Of a DNA stretch of 64,000 nt, positions 33,161-44,681 are shown one piece after another. Every line of letters begins with the position of its first letter. Within the stretch, counting starts at the first letter, position 1. The position numbers and the translations under genes are program-made. The notes under the pieces are model-generated. The model had not been told where the DNA came from, did not search any database, and was given only the letters and a program-made list of their open reading frames with translations. The DNA lies in NCBI GenBank assembly GCA_002749535.1, contig MZZL01000117.1:310001-374000 (forward strand). Direction: 5' to 3'. Source of the DNA: Apophysomyces variabilis (lineage: Eukaryota > Mucoromycota > Mucoromycetes > Mucorales > Mucoraceae).

Positions 33161-33841
33161 ATGTCATATACTTCTCAGCATTATCAACACCGATCATCAT
33201 TTATTCACCAGAGGAATACAAGCAGCTCTAGTAGTAGTCGGCATCGAACATTGCCTTCCTTGTCTTCCTCCGTATCGAGTTGTTCATCGACCAATTCAAT
33301 CCCATCGCCTTCAACAAAGGCCCATTGTCCCTATTACTATTACTCCTCTGCACAACAGCGGTATATAGCCCCTTCACCAGAACGTAATCTTGCGTATTCC
33401 AAATCTCTACGGATCACAACACAAAGACCTACTTCCCAATTGCCTCAACGCTCGGCCTCAGCTGGTTCACTGGTTCGTCAACAACAACAATCACAACGGC
33501 ATAGTACCTCGGCCTATGAAATACAATCCAATGCCGATCGTCATATAGACAGACGCGTCTCATTTAATCAACGTGTCACCGTCATCCCTACTTTGGCACA
33601 ACCAGAAGAAGAACAAAAATCCGTACAACAAACACAACCAAAACCCATGATATGGGACGACTCTCTTGAATTGGAGTTAGCAGAAGATGATCTTATTGCA
33701 TCCTCAACCAAACATCATCGATCATTTAAAGAACGCTTCACCGCTATTCTCCATCCTCGGGACTTGCAAACAAAAGTATCCTCTTCGTCAAGCAACAGGT
33801 TTGCTCGATCTCTCAAGAAACTATCCGGTTTTCTATCCTGA
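33161..33841 (+). CDS. Ser/Gln-rich disordered protein with RVxF motif
   Basis: Intronless, 226 aa, starting with a true ATG after a CT-rich leader. The first 110 residues are low-complexity Ser, Gln and Tyr (SSSSSSRHRT, YYYYSS, RQQQQSQRH). A short ordered-looking block RRVSFNQRVTVIPT lies near residues 127-140, where RVSF preceded by Arg fits the RVxF docking motif of protein phosphatase 1. Next comes an acidic stretch (WDDSLELELAEDDL) and a basic C-terminal helix (HRSFKERFTAIL ... RFARSLKKLSGFLS). This pattern resembles regulatory subunits or cell-cortex adaptors, but the assignment is inference. No named family is recognised. Confidence 0.72.
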   Translation: MSYTSQHYQHRSSFIHQRNTSSSSSSRHRTLPSLSSSVSSCSSTNSIPSPSTKAHCPYYYYSSAQQRYIAPSPERNLAYSKSLRITTQRPTSQLPQRSASAGSLVRQQQQSQRHSTSAYEIQSNADRHIDRRVSFNQRVTVIPTLAQPEEEQKSVQQTQPKPMIWDDSLELELAEDDLIASSTKHHRSFKERFTAILHPRDLQTKVSSSSSNRFARSLKKLSGFLS

Positions 33842-36800
33842 TACCCCTCCCCTTCTTCTTCTAACCATTTCCTCGTCCCCCTCTATCAACCCGAGGCTAC
33901 CAACCCCCTTTTTTTTACTTCTTTTTCACTTATTAACTGTAAATACCGTGTATGACCAACTTCTTCCTTTTTTTTTCCTTTCTTAAACCTCCTTAATAAG
34001 CACACGCACATATCACGCACATTCAAGAACACCCTACAGAGCGTCTCACTAATTTTTTTCCCTTTTTTTTTTATTTATTGTCAGGACAACCTTTCTTAAC
34101 AGCATTCAAAAACATTTCTCACCTTATGCCCTTTTGTGATTTTTTTTGCCTTTTTCTTTCACATAAATTCACTCTGGAAGTAAATAAAATATTATTAATT
34201 CTTTTCGATGTCAGAAAGAACAAATAGAACAGTAATGCAAATGGAACAAAAACATAGACGCAGGATTTGAAAACGAAAGAAGAAAAAAAAACAAAACAAT
34301 ACTCGTGACTAACGTGCCTTATCGTCCTGGACTCTTCTTTGTACGCAGATGTGGAGTGTCTATCCTTTCTCCTACCGAAAAAGAGAAAAAAAATTGGCTC
34401 CATGATGCTGCCTGCATGAAAAATTCAGCTATACGATAAACCACCCCCGTGCTGTCGAATCTAAATCTTATATCTACAGCAAATGACGCTTTTTGATTGG
34501 TCCCCTGTGCTTGGATTGAACAGAATGGATGCAATCCTTTATTTATGGTTTTCGAGCAAAGGATCTCATCCCACAATCCCCCCCCTTTAAACAAAGTCCT
34601 GCTACTACTACGCCAACAGGAATGCAGCTTGCTCTATTTGATTTATAGACAATTCATACGAGACAAGTTAAATCTATGCATCTGTTGGTTTCTGTTATAT
34701 TGTACGTATGAATAAAAAAGAATAACATCTGATTTCTTGGGAAAGAAATAAGACCTCCAAAGCCAGAAACTGAAAAGCAGAGAAAAGAACAAAGAATATA
34801 GAAGGACATGCATTTTCAAAAATGAAATAAAAGGAATCGAAATCCCAGCTCAAATGTTGGTCCGGCATGGGCATACCTCACCATAACAACTCCAGTCATG
34901 GTGACCAAGAAAAAAAAAAGTAACTGCTTTCTATTCTCTTTGACTTATCTTGCAGAGACCAAACCATGGTACGGTATAATAAACGTTTGCGTTTTGTTTA
35001 CATGGTTCCAATCATATAAGCCATTGTCAAGTAAGCATCTTCGATCTCTTTTTCTTCTTTTTTTTTCCAAGAGTGAAAAACATTTTTGTTTAAGCATGCG
35101 TTGCAGCAAGTCACAATGGGCTGCAGTGCGACAATGTGTTTCCAAAATCTTGAACGTGCGGAGATGCACATAAAGGAGCAAAAAAAAAAGCCCTCTCTTG
35201 CGCCGCAAAAGAAAGTCTCTGTGTATGTATCTATGTGCCTGCATGTGTGTCCAGACATATTGTGCAACCATGGTGCCACCACCAAACGCGCATAATCGAT
35301 TGTGTCATTTTTCCTCACAAAACGAATGCTCATTGAAATGCAGCTGATTGAGAAAGGACGTCTGTCTTATTCTAACCAAGCGTTTAAGAACAAGAAAGAA
35401 AAGAGGTGAATGCGAGTTTCCATTAGGATGATTCGACTTGCTATTTTTTTTTTGCTTTCAACATGGGAAAGACAAGAAAGAAAGAAAAAACTGACGAGGA
35501 CGCTTTTCTTTTCTTGTTGCCTTCCGGTAATAACCGTAAGCTTAAACCCCCATTGCAAACTTTGATATTACAGGGAACTTGTTTTTCCTGTTTCCTTTTT
35601 CTCTTTTGTTTACTTTTTGGTTTATGTGCGCGTGAGTATATATGCGTGTATATACGTCCCTGTGTCGAGCACCAGAAAGACCTTCCTTTCTTTTTTCTTT
35701 CTGTTAAACCAGTATGGCGTTTAGTTTTCTCCAAGCTTTACTTCTATGCCTACTGGTATGACCAAACATGGATGCTAAGAATGGAAAAAAAAAAGGACAA
35801 TAACCCCGAATGAACAACCTCCTTCCCCCTCCCCGATCTTTTGCCGTTACAACAAAAGAGTCGTTGCATGATAGATTCTAGACAATGTAAGCCTAAATGG
35901 ATGATCGGATTTTAATGTCAATGGTAAAACGGGGATAGACTTGTTCTAGAAGCAAAGGTATGTGGTCTACCTTTTTTTTTTCTCCGTTTACCAGGGAATG
36001 GTTCATGCTATGTTAAAAGTGTTGCGTTACCTTTTTGCTGTGTAGCTTAACATAAGCAAAAACAAAATACACAAAAAATGAACATAAAAATAGTTAGACA
36101 TTCTGTGTATCTTTCTATTTGAGAGCAACGATCTGTAACTGAGAAAAAGAACAAGAGTGAAACAGGGTTAAATCACCGGCTTAAAGTACAGAGGTATTTA
36201 GATTAGCGAATATAGTGTGCTCTTTTTCTCACTGTTATTTTTAATTAGCGAATGACGGCGCCTTTCGGATTCATTTTTTGCACGATACCAAATCCTACCA
36301 TTGCCTCTTTTCTTTTGTGAGCCCGAACCCAAAACCTTGCTATGCACAAACCTTCTTGTCGCATTTTACGAAATAAATCTTGTGCAAGACGAGCAGCCAA
36401 ATAAAAGAGCAAAGGGAGCGAATAAGGTAGAACCGTAACACTGTCGTACTAAGCCATGTCCCGAAAAAAAAAAAAAGGTCTGTTCGCGCAGCACCAACAA
36501 GATTTTTCCCATGTTTTTTATTTTACATTCATATAAAACAATAAAAATATTCAAACGAATCAAAATGAAGAAAGAAGAACAAGAACAGTGTCACATATCC
36601 ACTAAGTCATTGGCCTTAGCATGGACTTTTCTTTTCTTGTTTCGTAACGAAGAAGGCATCAATGAACATATACCAAAAATATATCTTCATCTCCGTTTCG
36701 AAGAGACCAGGCGACCTTTTTTTTTTGTTGTTCATGAGAATTGCTTGAACCCTTTTGGCAAGAGTGTCACTAGGTTTCACTTGACACAAACCTACTCAAG

Positions 36801-38893
36801 GCGGGCCATACCGACAATCATCCGGTCTCCGTATGCCGCGACCCTCCGTCTCTTCTTATGAACATAGACACCTTCCATGTCACGTTCTGCCTTAATAGTT
36901 TGATTAACACATCCAATCATACGCTTTTATTTTGGTTTTTGTCAAAGACGAAATAGTAAGGAAGGAAAACTAGAGAGAGAGAGAGAGAGAGAGAGTGTGT
37001 GTGTGTGTGTGTGTGTGCGAGAGAGTGAGAGATAGAGAGAAAGATCCCGGATGTAAAGAGACGTTAGGCTTGTAGCGCGATCTTTCTCTCTCTCATTGGC
37101 TATCACAGAATGTCATCATGATGCTAACTAATTTCTTTTAGAAATACCTCTTTTGAAATGGCTCCATGCTTACTTGTCATACAACAATTGGCCCTTTTCT
37201 TATTCATGGGCTTTTTGTTTCTTTCCCTTTTTGCCGTTTCGATCTAAATAAAGATGGGGTTGGCTCTAAGCATGATAATGCTATATGCGAAAACTGGAAT
37301 AAGTTAAGTTTCGCTTTCTACAATAAGCTCAGCACTACATGGGAACAAGTTAGGTTAAAATTTTCAACACTTTTTTTTCTTTTCTCTTTTGTTTTTTTTT
37401 CTTGCTTCTACTGTTTTTGACTCGCAGAGCTAAAGCAGGAAGGCAACGTAGCTAGGTTGCATAGAAAATGAGCGGACCTGTATGTGTAAGCCAAAGGAAG
37501 ATAAAAAAGAAAAAGAAAAATTGCAACCCTCTCTCTCCCTCTTAGGATCGGGTGCTAGGCCGAAATTTTCACGTTGTATATGTGGTCTTGTATCAATTGG
37601 GCAATTCTCACATTGCACTATCAAAGAAAAGAAACGCGAATAAAGCATAAAGAAGTTTGTCCTAACACCTTACTACTTTTGATTTTTACTCTTCCTCCCC
37701 AGTGGGGCTAACTGCATAGTCATCTTTCTTCTTCTTCTTGCATCCACACCCTGTCTTAGGATGCCATTAGGCCAATTAGGATACTCATTGTCTTGCTTGG
37801 ATTTTGCTTTCTCCTCTCTTTGTCTTTTTTGATTGGGGTGTAGCAAGTGGGATTGCTACTTTCTCAAGAGAATCGGCTCGATGAAAAATCTAAAGGCACA
37901 AAATTTTTTTATTTGTTTTTGATACCGTTATTGCTAAGATTTTCTTTGCTAAGTAAGTTATTAAGGTTAACCTCTTGTATGCTAAGATGTTAACCTAATT
38001 GTCATGCTCAGGGGCCTATTATGATTATAAGGTCGGATATGGATGGTGCCTTCTTTAGGTCAAGTACCGTCATTGATGCGAGGTCAGGGTATTCTAGACT
38101 TATTGATAATCTTCTGGGCAATCTGGTAACCACGTGGGCTTTACAAGCGTTTTTGGGCTGCATCAGTCCCTTCCGAAGCTCCATTCTCAGACTGTTCCAC
38201 TAAATATCGTAATGTATGCACCAGCTTAGTGCTCGACGCTTTTTTTTTGGCTATCTTCGGGTGCTTAAAAAGAAGCGTCTTAGTAGTAGTACATTGTTGG
38301 TGATGAAAATCCACCTCGTTACAGCAGTAGTACAAAACAAACACTCGGTTGTAAAAATGGAGAAGGATATAATATCCGATTGTCTCGGGCATTCAAGCTT
38401 AGCTGTCCTGGAAGCAACTCCTACGTTTAATCCTGCATGTACTGGAAAAGCTCCCGGAGATTTTTTCAATGAACTTTGTCAGTCAGCATAGTTAGGATCA
38501 GAGATAGAGAGGGATGCGGTGTTACAGTATATGTGTGTACCGTAACTCCCCGACACAAGAAGTTGTTCTATTCGTTTGAAATCCTTGTTCGCCATCGCCC
38601 AAATTAATGATTTTTCGGCTCACTGGGTAAAAAAGGAAATGTAGAAGTAATAGATCTTCACCCTACCCTTTTTCTTTTTTACCCTGCCACTATCTATAGC
38701 ATTATTGAAATTGAATAGATAGCAATCGCTAGTATATAGATGGCCTTGGTAAAGTCTTTTTTTTTTCGTTTATTATTACTACTACTACTATATGGTTATA
38801 AACATAAGTCAGCGAACATCATTATGTTACATTAGACTTGAAAGGAAATGAGGAGTGAAAATTACACGAAGTTCCGAACTGTCTCTGTTTGGC
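33842..38893. other. Five-kb gene desert with simple repeats
   Basis: No gene could be supported on either strand. The sequence is rich in T8-T10 and A8-A12 runs. The longest frames (for example plus 35463-35813, minus 34945-35271, plus 36511-36861, plus 38216-38491) overlap each other on opposite strands and show no motifs or splice structure. One frame (38339-38491, KDIISDCLGHSSLAVLEATP) is somewhat protein-like. GA/GT microsatellites lie at 36972-37030. Confidence 0.45.
36972..37090. repeat. (GA)n(GT)n microsatellite followed by inverted repeat
   Basis: (GA)n at about 36972-36994 runs directly into (GT)n at about 36995-37016, then further GA repeats. GAGAGAAAGATC at 37035-37046 is perfectly inverted at 37079-37090 (GATCTTTCTCTC), giving a 12-bp stem with a 32-nt loop. 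No gene is adjacent. It could be a mutational by-product of simple repeats. Confidence 0.75.
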
Positions 38894-41439
38894 CTACTCA
38901 AAATAATGTCTGTTTTCATACAGTTCCACATCAGTGGGTATTCGTAAAACAAGCGGTTTGAAATCAGAGTCGTCTTCATCAAAGATACGGTCGAAACGAT
39001 GTGGTATAAGTTCTGGAAGAGGCTTTGTATCTGATATCGCCTCTTCAAAAAATGGTAATAAGTCGCGTTTCCCAGCAGCTAGATGTGCTAGGCGAGCCGG
39101 GGTAGGTCGCGGAGGAGAAATCGGCGCTGGGAAGACAGGTGACGGTGGGGCGAGTGTTGGAGTGGAATACCCATGTGGTGACAATGCGCTCGTCACAGTA
39201 GCTGATACTGGTTGGGATGGAACAGGCAACGATGTGTTTGTTGGAGGAGGTGCTGATGCTGCTGAGGATGTTGATTCAGTCTTTTTCCCATCTGCTCCCC
39301 ACTAAACAAGATACGATACGATTAGACAGATGGGCATTTCTTTTTTCTCGTTTTCTTTATTATGCTGACTTGCCTCTTTGGTAACCATTTCAAGGAAACT
39401 CTCCATGGTAACTGGACTCAGGGGTTTTCGACGTTTTGCAGCTATATATTTAGTTGGCTAAGATCAGACAAACCTTGCGCCAACACATAATATATATATC
39501 AAGTAGAACTTACTGTTACTGTCATTGGCACTCTTGAAGAATGGGCCGGCTGGCTTTACCATGACTCTTCCACAAACTTCCTTGGTAAGATCCATCTTAG
39601 CTTGAATATAGCCTTTCTCTTTCTGAGGTTTTGGCGCATTCTTGAAATCAACGATTCGCTTCATAAAAGGTAGATCTTCTAAGGTCGACCGAGTGAACTT
39701 CGTTGCCTTTTCTTCGTTCATAAGCTCGCCTAGCGTCTTCTGTTTCTTCGCTGGGATAGTTTTTGATAAGGCACGCGGCGTGCTAATATCTTTAGCTAAT
39801 GCTCGTTTAGAGAGACTGGATATGTTTCGCTTTTCTCCATTGCTTGCATCTTCTTTTCTGATTTCCACGCTTTGTACTTCTTTCGTTCGTTTCTTTGACC
39901 GTCTGTCGCAGTATTAATTTGGTATGGTGCTTTCAGAAATGTACTGCTTACCTCGTAGCTAAGGCGTGAAGAATGTGTTCAGGAGGCTCCATTTCAATGG
40001 TTCTACTATTTGAGCAATCAAAATCTTTGTGCCAATCATGCTTGATTAACTCTTCATCGGGTATTTCAAGTAAAGGAAATCTCAAAAAGTCGGCAACCTC
40101 GCCAGTAGCAGGAATATTTACACATGGTTTATCCATTCTTTTTGAGCGTTGTAGTTGGGTAGCATCCACCGTTCTCTGCAATAATTTGAACGACGCAGTT
40201 TCTGGCGTTGCTACATCAATAAGCGCTTGGTAAGGTGGTCGGTCGGTTATCTTCCCTGTTGACGTAAGTTCACATAAAAGAACTAGATGACGCGACTTTA
40301 AAAAGCGCAAAAAAGATGTAAATGTCGTCCTTTCTTTGTCTGCTGCGCGCAGTAGAAATGTGCCTTCATTTGCTGGTTTATCTGGTAATGCAGCAAACCA
40401 TGTCGGGCTAACGCTTGTATAATGTAGAACAACGATAGAATGAATGTTCGTGATATTTTGAAAAAGCTCCTTGCTTCTAGTGATGCTGTTTGTACTGTTG
40501 CAAATAGTTAGATGCATTGATATCGCAACATCGCTGGTATCAAGCTGACCTTAAAAAAAGGTGAGCACTGACAGGACAGGTAAATGTTGGTGCATGAACG
40601 TCAGGACCCCCGGAGAGTGTACCAAACCATATTGGTAAATCATGATCAGCAGGACTAGGAGTATCGGAATCGCTTTGTAACGGTAATGTAATGTTTTTTG
40701 GTAGAAATGTCGGGCAATAGCGTGAAAAAATACTACTGAAAGGTATCTGATAACGGTCGGCTAGTAGAAAGCGCTGCGAAACAACTTGACCACCAAAGTA
40801 CGCGAAAAAGGCCTGGAAACCTTCTTTGTCCGCGCCATTGGACTGAACAGGGTCAGAAACATCAATACAATTGATGGAGATATGTCTTTCGAGATATTTT
40901 TCTCGCAATTGCTGCTGAATGTTTGTTGGTTTTGTCCAAACGCGGAATTTATGATCTTGAATCAAAGTATCAGGAGGATGGGGGCAAGCTGTGACAGCAT
41001 AGACATAGTTTTCTATCGGCCATCGGTTATCTTTAGATAATCGTTCAGAACCGTCCCAAGCAAAATTATCCAATGTCTGGGAAAGCGTCATCTCCAGACT
41101 TTCCAGTTGAGGATTCTGCATATGATAATCCACAAACGTGTCGTAGGATTCTGCGTGTCTCATGCGTTCGCTTCCTAGCTGCTGTCTGAATTCTTTACAA
41201 AATTCTATTACTGACTCCCTAGAGACTTCATGAAATTCACGATTGTCGCAAAAAAAGGTGGTTTCATCCGAGCAAAAGAACCGATAACCCCAGGTAACAT
41301 TCATGCTAACACAGTAAAAGAAATGGAGTAGGATTTCCATAATGAGCTTTTCTGTTCTTTGCACTGCATCTGTTTGCTCGTCATTGGTCCCAGAGAACGG
41401 TTGGAAATGTGTGTCAATGAGAAAGACAACGCGAGGCAT
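38894..41439 (-). CDS. Treslin/TICRR (Sld3-like) DNA replication initiation protein
   Basis: Treslin/Sld3 recruits Cdc45 to the MCM helicase at origins, under CDK control. Exons: about 40623-41439, 39952-40549, 39514-39902, 39374-39441, 38894-39301 (about 759 aa); the first intron boundary is uncertain. N-terminal blocks line up with vertebrate Treslin: VVFLIDT at the start; LLHFFYCVSMNVTWGYRFF; FHEVSRESVIEFCKEFRQQL; a TLDNFAWD block; YVYAVTACPHPPDTL; and LERHISINCIDVSD. The later part is basic (RRSKKRTK, KQKTLGELMNEEKATKF). The C-terminal region has many Ser/Thr-Pro sites (KPLSPVTMES, ALSPHGYSTPTLAPPSP, ISPPRPTP) suited to CDK control. The end is DLLPFFEEAISDTKPLPEL. The intron 39302-39373 is GC-AG. 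It is much shorter than vertebrate Treslin and close to yeast Sld3. Confidence 0.68.
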
Positions 41440-41473
41440 TGGATTGCACCGGTGAAATGCCGTAAAAGGGAGC

Positions 41474-41653
41474 TCATAAAGAAGAGCTTTGTGGCTTGTT
41501 CTGGTTAACGGAAGACGTCATACGGGCTTTTGCTAAAGCGATTTCGTCTATGGAACTGTAGTTACCGTTTGTTTTCCAATGGAAGGATGATTCCTTAGCA
41601 TCAGCAAGTGTTTTAAGTATCGCATCATAAATTTTACGCAACCAAACGTCCAT
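41474..41653 (-). other. Short ORF just upstream of the Treslin-like gene
   Basis: ATG at 41653 opens 59 codons (MDVWLRKIYDAILKTLADA ... NKPQSSSL), and the stop lies 34 nt before the Treslin-like ATG at 41439. It could be an upstream ORF in the leader or the last exon of a small gene. The frame extends upstream without a start codon. No family is recognised. Confidence 0.3.
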
Positions 41654-42333
41654 TGAGCAAGTCTCAAAATTATGCTTTGCAAACTTTATTTGGATATGTA
41701 TTATGCAAAGGTTCTGATTAATCAAGATCCTGTTCGCTTTCATAAGTGAAGGATGAAAAACGTCAGATTATTGATATGGTGACTCGTCGTAATACTTTGA
41801 GAACATCCTAATCTTTGGAGAGAAGAATAGGAAGCTGGGAGAAGCATGGATCCCTTGAATACGCACATACGTGTCACAGCATTGATTGTTGTGCACGATC
41901 CGTTGTCGTTCTGCTGCTGCCTAATTTGTATTTGAATGCCATGTGGGATCGGAAAGCAGGGTACTGCATTCGTACTAGACTGGTTTTCTATTGAATAGAA
42001 GCGTCTGCCGTACTTACTTAAACGAATAAAGGCCAACCCATTTGTTAGCGATAAGTCCGTCGAAACTTCTACTAATATCTGCTTAATCTTTAATTATTGC
42101 GAAAAGTCTGAATGCAGCTAAAAAAGTTTTGCATATTGCATATGCAACAGCCTGTAAAGGCTCATAGCTTTGTACCTGGAGGTTTGTTGCATTTTCAACC
42201 CATATGAGCTTAACGAAACTATATATAGGTTCGATCAGTAGCTGTTCTCGTTCTCAGAATGTCTTGCCTTTTACATCGTGCACAAAGCGTAGGCGTTTTT
42301 GTTTTGTTTTAACTGCAACAAATATCTATCAGC
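41654..42333. other. Divergent intergenic region
   Basis: About 680 bp between the Treslin-like gene (minus) and the small secreted candidate (plus). A 98-codon minus-strand frame (41740-42036) has no ATG and contains a GTAAGTACGG donor-like site. Nothing else is supported. Confidence 0.4.
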
Positions 42334-42723
42334 ATGCAAATGAGATTGTCTGTTTTTGATCCAGGTATCCTCGTTCTATTAGTGCTGCAGTGGAGTACAT
42401 ATTCCTTTCCTTACGGAGTAGAGCGGAGCTCCCATGGATCCCTTACAGTGGTTACAGCGAAGCCCCAATTGGAGATGAGTGGCCTTCCGTAAGTAGGTAG
42501 GCTTAGCTTATACTATATTAGTCGTTTGCTTTGCAAGTAGCAATAAGTTGATAATTTGCCTTCTTTTAGACCTTCTGAAAAGAGTAAGGATCTCTTAGCC
42601 AATGTCCAGCAATGCGGTACAGACCCCGATTTCGGCTCAGCTATGCTATTTCCCCGCCTTGTTCCCTTCATCTCCCATAATAATATTAAGATGGAAAACG
42701 ATTTGCATTTTGTTCAACGCTGA
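42334..42723 (+). CDS. Putative small secreted protein
   Basis: Two exons joined by a canonical intron (GTAAGT ... TTCTTTTAG): 42334-42488 and 42570-42723 (102 aa). The start MQMRLSVFDPGILVLLVLQW has a hydrophobic core with a cleavable-looking site after TYS. The mature part is hydrophilic (SLTVVTAKPQLEMSGLPPS) with a single Cys in VQQCGTDPDFGSAMLFP. No family is recognised. The support is the consensus splice in frame, the ATG and the signal-like start. TOM7 begins about 210 bp downstream on the same strand. Confidence 0.42.
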
Positions 42724-42934
42724 TTCGGATCTAAACAATTATGTGATTTATGAAGCGAAGCATAATCGGCTATCGAAAGGCAGTTGCCAAAGTTTGAAGT
42801 AAATCTGTCATTACCCAATCATAATGGCGTCTATGTGACTTGCCACCAAAACGCTGAATACCGAGTCCCACGCACAAAACATGGGCCTTTTTTTGGGTTG
42901 ATTCATACCGAACTAAATCACAATAACAAGTAAC

Positions 42935-43224
42935 ATGAACGATTCGACCAAAGAAACCATTATGAAGGTGCTCATTTCACAGTGTATTCATGTATTGTTA
43001 TTGAACGCATTCTAAATTTCGATTTCAATTGCAGGTGTTTGATGTCTCTAAACAGATCGTGCACTGGGGCTTTATTCCTTTTGTTATCTATCTTGGTATG
43101 ACTCGCAGCAACCCCAGACCCTCCTTACTCAAGTAAGTAATTGTTATACTTCCTATTTGTTTGTCTAGGAGGCTGATTTTTTTTGGCTTTGACAATGATT
43201 AGGTTGATTAGCCCTCTCGCTTAA
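42935..43224 (+). CDS. TOM7: Mitochondrial import receptor subunit TOM7
   Basis: Small tail-anchored subunit that modulates assembly of the TOM complex in the outer mitochondrial membrane. Three exons: 42935-42967, 43035-43132, 43203-43224 (50 aa; yeast Tom7 is 60 and human 55). The protein reads MNDSTKETIMK, then VFDVSKQIVHWGFIPFV-IYLG, then MTRSNPRPSLLK and LISPLA at the stop. The membrane segment with WGFIPFVIYLG and the following basic RxNPRP match the family closely. It is too short and too split to appear as an ORF of 60 codons. Confidence 0.93.
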
Positions 43225-44681
43225 AAAGGGATCATGTGCTAATAAGGAGCCATTCTTCACCATCTGCAAGGGTTTTTTTTTTCATCTTGTCAATAAAAAC
43301 AAAAAGTATTGTTCGTCAGTATCGGATCTCTGATAGTCATTTCTCATCGGAATGTGACAAGTCTGTGTAATATTTTTAAAATAACGTGTGCATATATTTT
43401 CTAGAGCTGCAAGTTCAGGGCATCTGTAGATCCGAGCACGTTTGTGCTAAACTGGGTCTTAACCGATACACACGGAAAATTAGAACCCGCTTTCCCACAT
43501 ATCGATCAATGTTTCTGAAAACGGATAACCTTACCAAAGTAGATTATAATAGTGAAACCTTTTTTTTGTGGACTCATGTGTTTGTCCTCCAGTCCAACCT
43601 AACCGAGGATATTGTCTGAGAGCGTAAGACCTGAAACTGGGCCATGATAAGCATGTCAAGGCTTCTTTTTTTGTTACCTTTTGTTTTTATTTACTTCGGC
43701 GTGATGCAAAAAATGATCATGGTATTCCTTCGTTCTACAGTTTTCTTTGTACTTCAAGTCTAGTGTGGAGGAGGAAAAGTATGTATTTTAATGGACTGGA
43801 CCCCGTCCCTAATGTTGTGAAATATTATATCGAAATGATAGTGCATTTCTTCTAAATTCTGCACCTTGCCTTTTGATCCCGAAAAAAGAAAATCCCACTA
43901 TCTTTTAATGGACTATTTTGCTTACAGGTGGGAAAAAGCAAAATTTTCTTCTGCGGCAAATACCTCCGACCAATATCGAATGAATATATCACACTTACTT
44001 CTGTGGACCCAAGTTACATAGTGTAAAGCTGTCAAAGAAAGACACAAGAAAACACAAAATTAAACCAGGCCAATTGCCGCTCATCCGAGCGGAAACTCTG
44101 GGTCACAAAAATGTGTACAAACCGGACGATCGCTTGTTTCGCCAATAGAGTGCTTTTGTGTATGGGAACATAATATCCCTTAAAAATATGGAGAAACGGC
44201 CAAATTACCTAATCGATGATTTAGCATTGGTAGTTCTCTCGCTTTCCAGCATAAGAAATATAAAAAAACAAAGTATGGTAACGAAAACTTTAATTCCTGC
44301 ACGACTTGCTTGTAAAACAATTCTAACAAAAACCGTGTGTAAAAATATGTAATAAAAAAAAAAAAAAAAGAGAAGAAAAAGAAAAAGCGCGCGCTCGTAT
44401 ATGTGTGAGTGTGGGTGTGTTAGTGTAAATATGTGCTATATACAAAAATTAAAAGAAATTCGAAAAAAAAAAACAGCAAAATACTAGAAAACGAAAACAA
44501 ATTTGTTCCTATAGTGAGAAGAAAATAAAAAAACAAGAGGGCATAAATGGGAGAGTGTCTGTGCGGCGATAGGTTTTTTGACGAAGTTTTTGTGGCATAT
44601 AGGAAAAAATATGTTCAAAAAAAGAAAACAAAAAAAAAGCAAAAAAAAATAGGAAAAAAGAGAAAGAATAACGGGTAATAG
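43225..44681. other. Intergenic region, A-rich
   Basis: About 1.45 kb. The stretch 44340-44690 is strongly A-rich and carries TG repeats. A possible isolated exon at about 43406-43525 (FRASVDPSTFVLNWVLTDTHG, after a TTTCTAG acceptor) could not be linked to a start or neighbour. Nothing else was recognised. Confidence 0.4.

Noticed and set aside
36511..36861. 116-codon plus-strand frame in the 34-38 kb desert as a gene
   Set aside because: Composition reflects AT-rich low-complexity DNA. It has no motif, no splice and no promoter context.
43406..43525. Isolated exon-like segment after TOM7 reading FRASVDPSTFVLNWVL
   Set aside because: No start codon or partner exon was found and TOM7 already ends at 43224.
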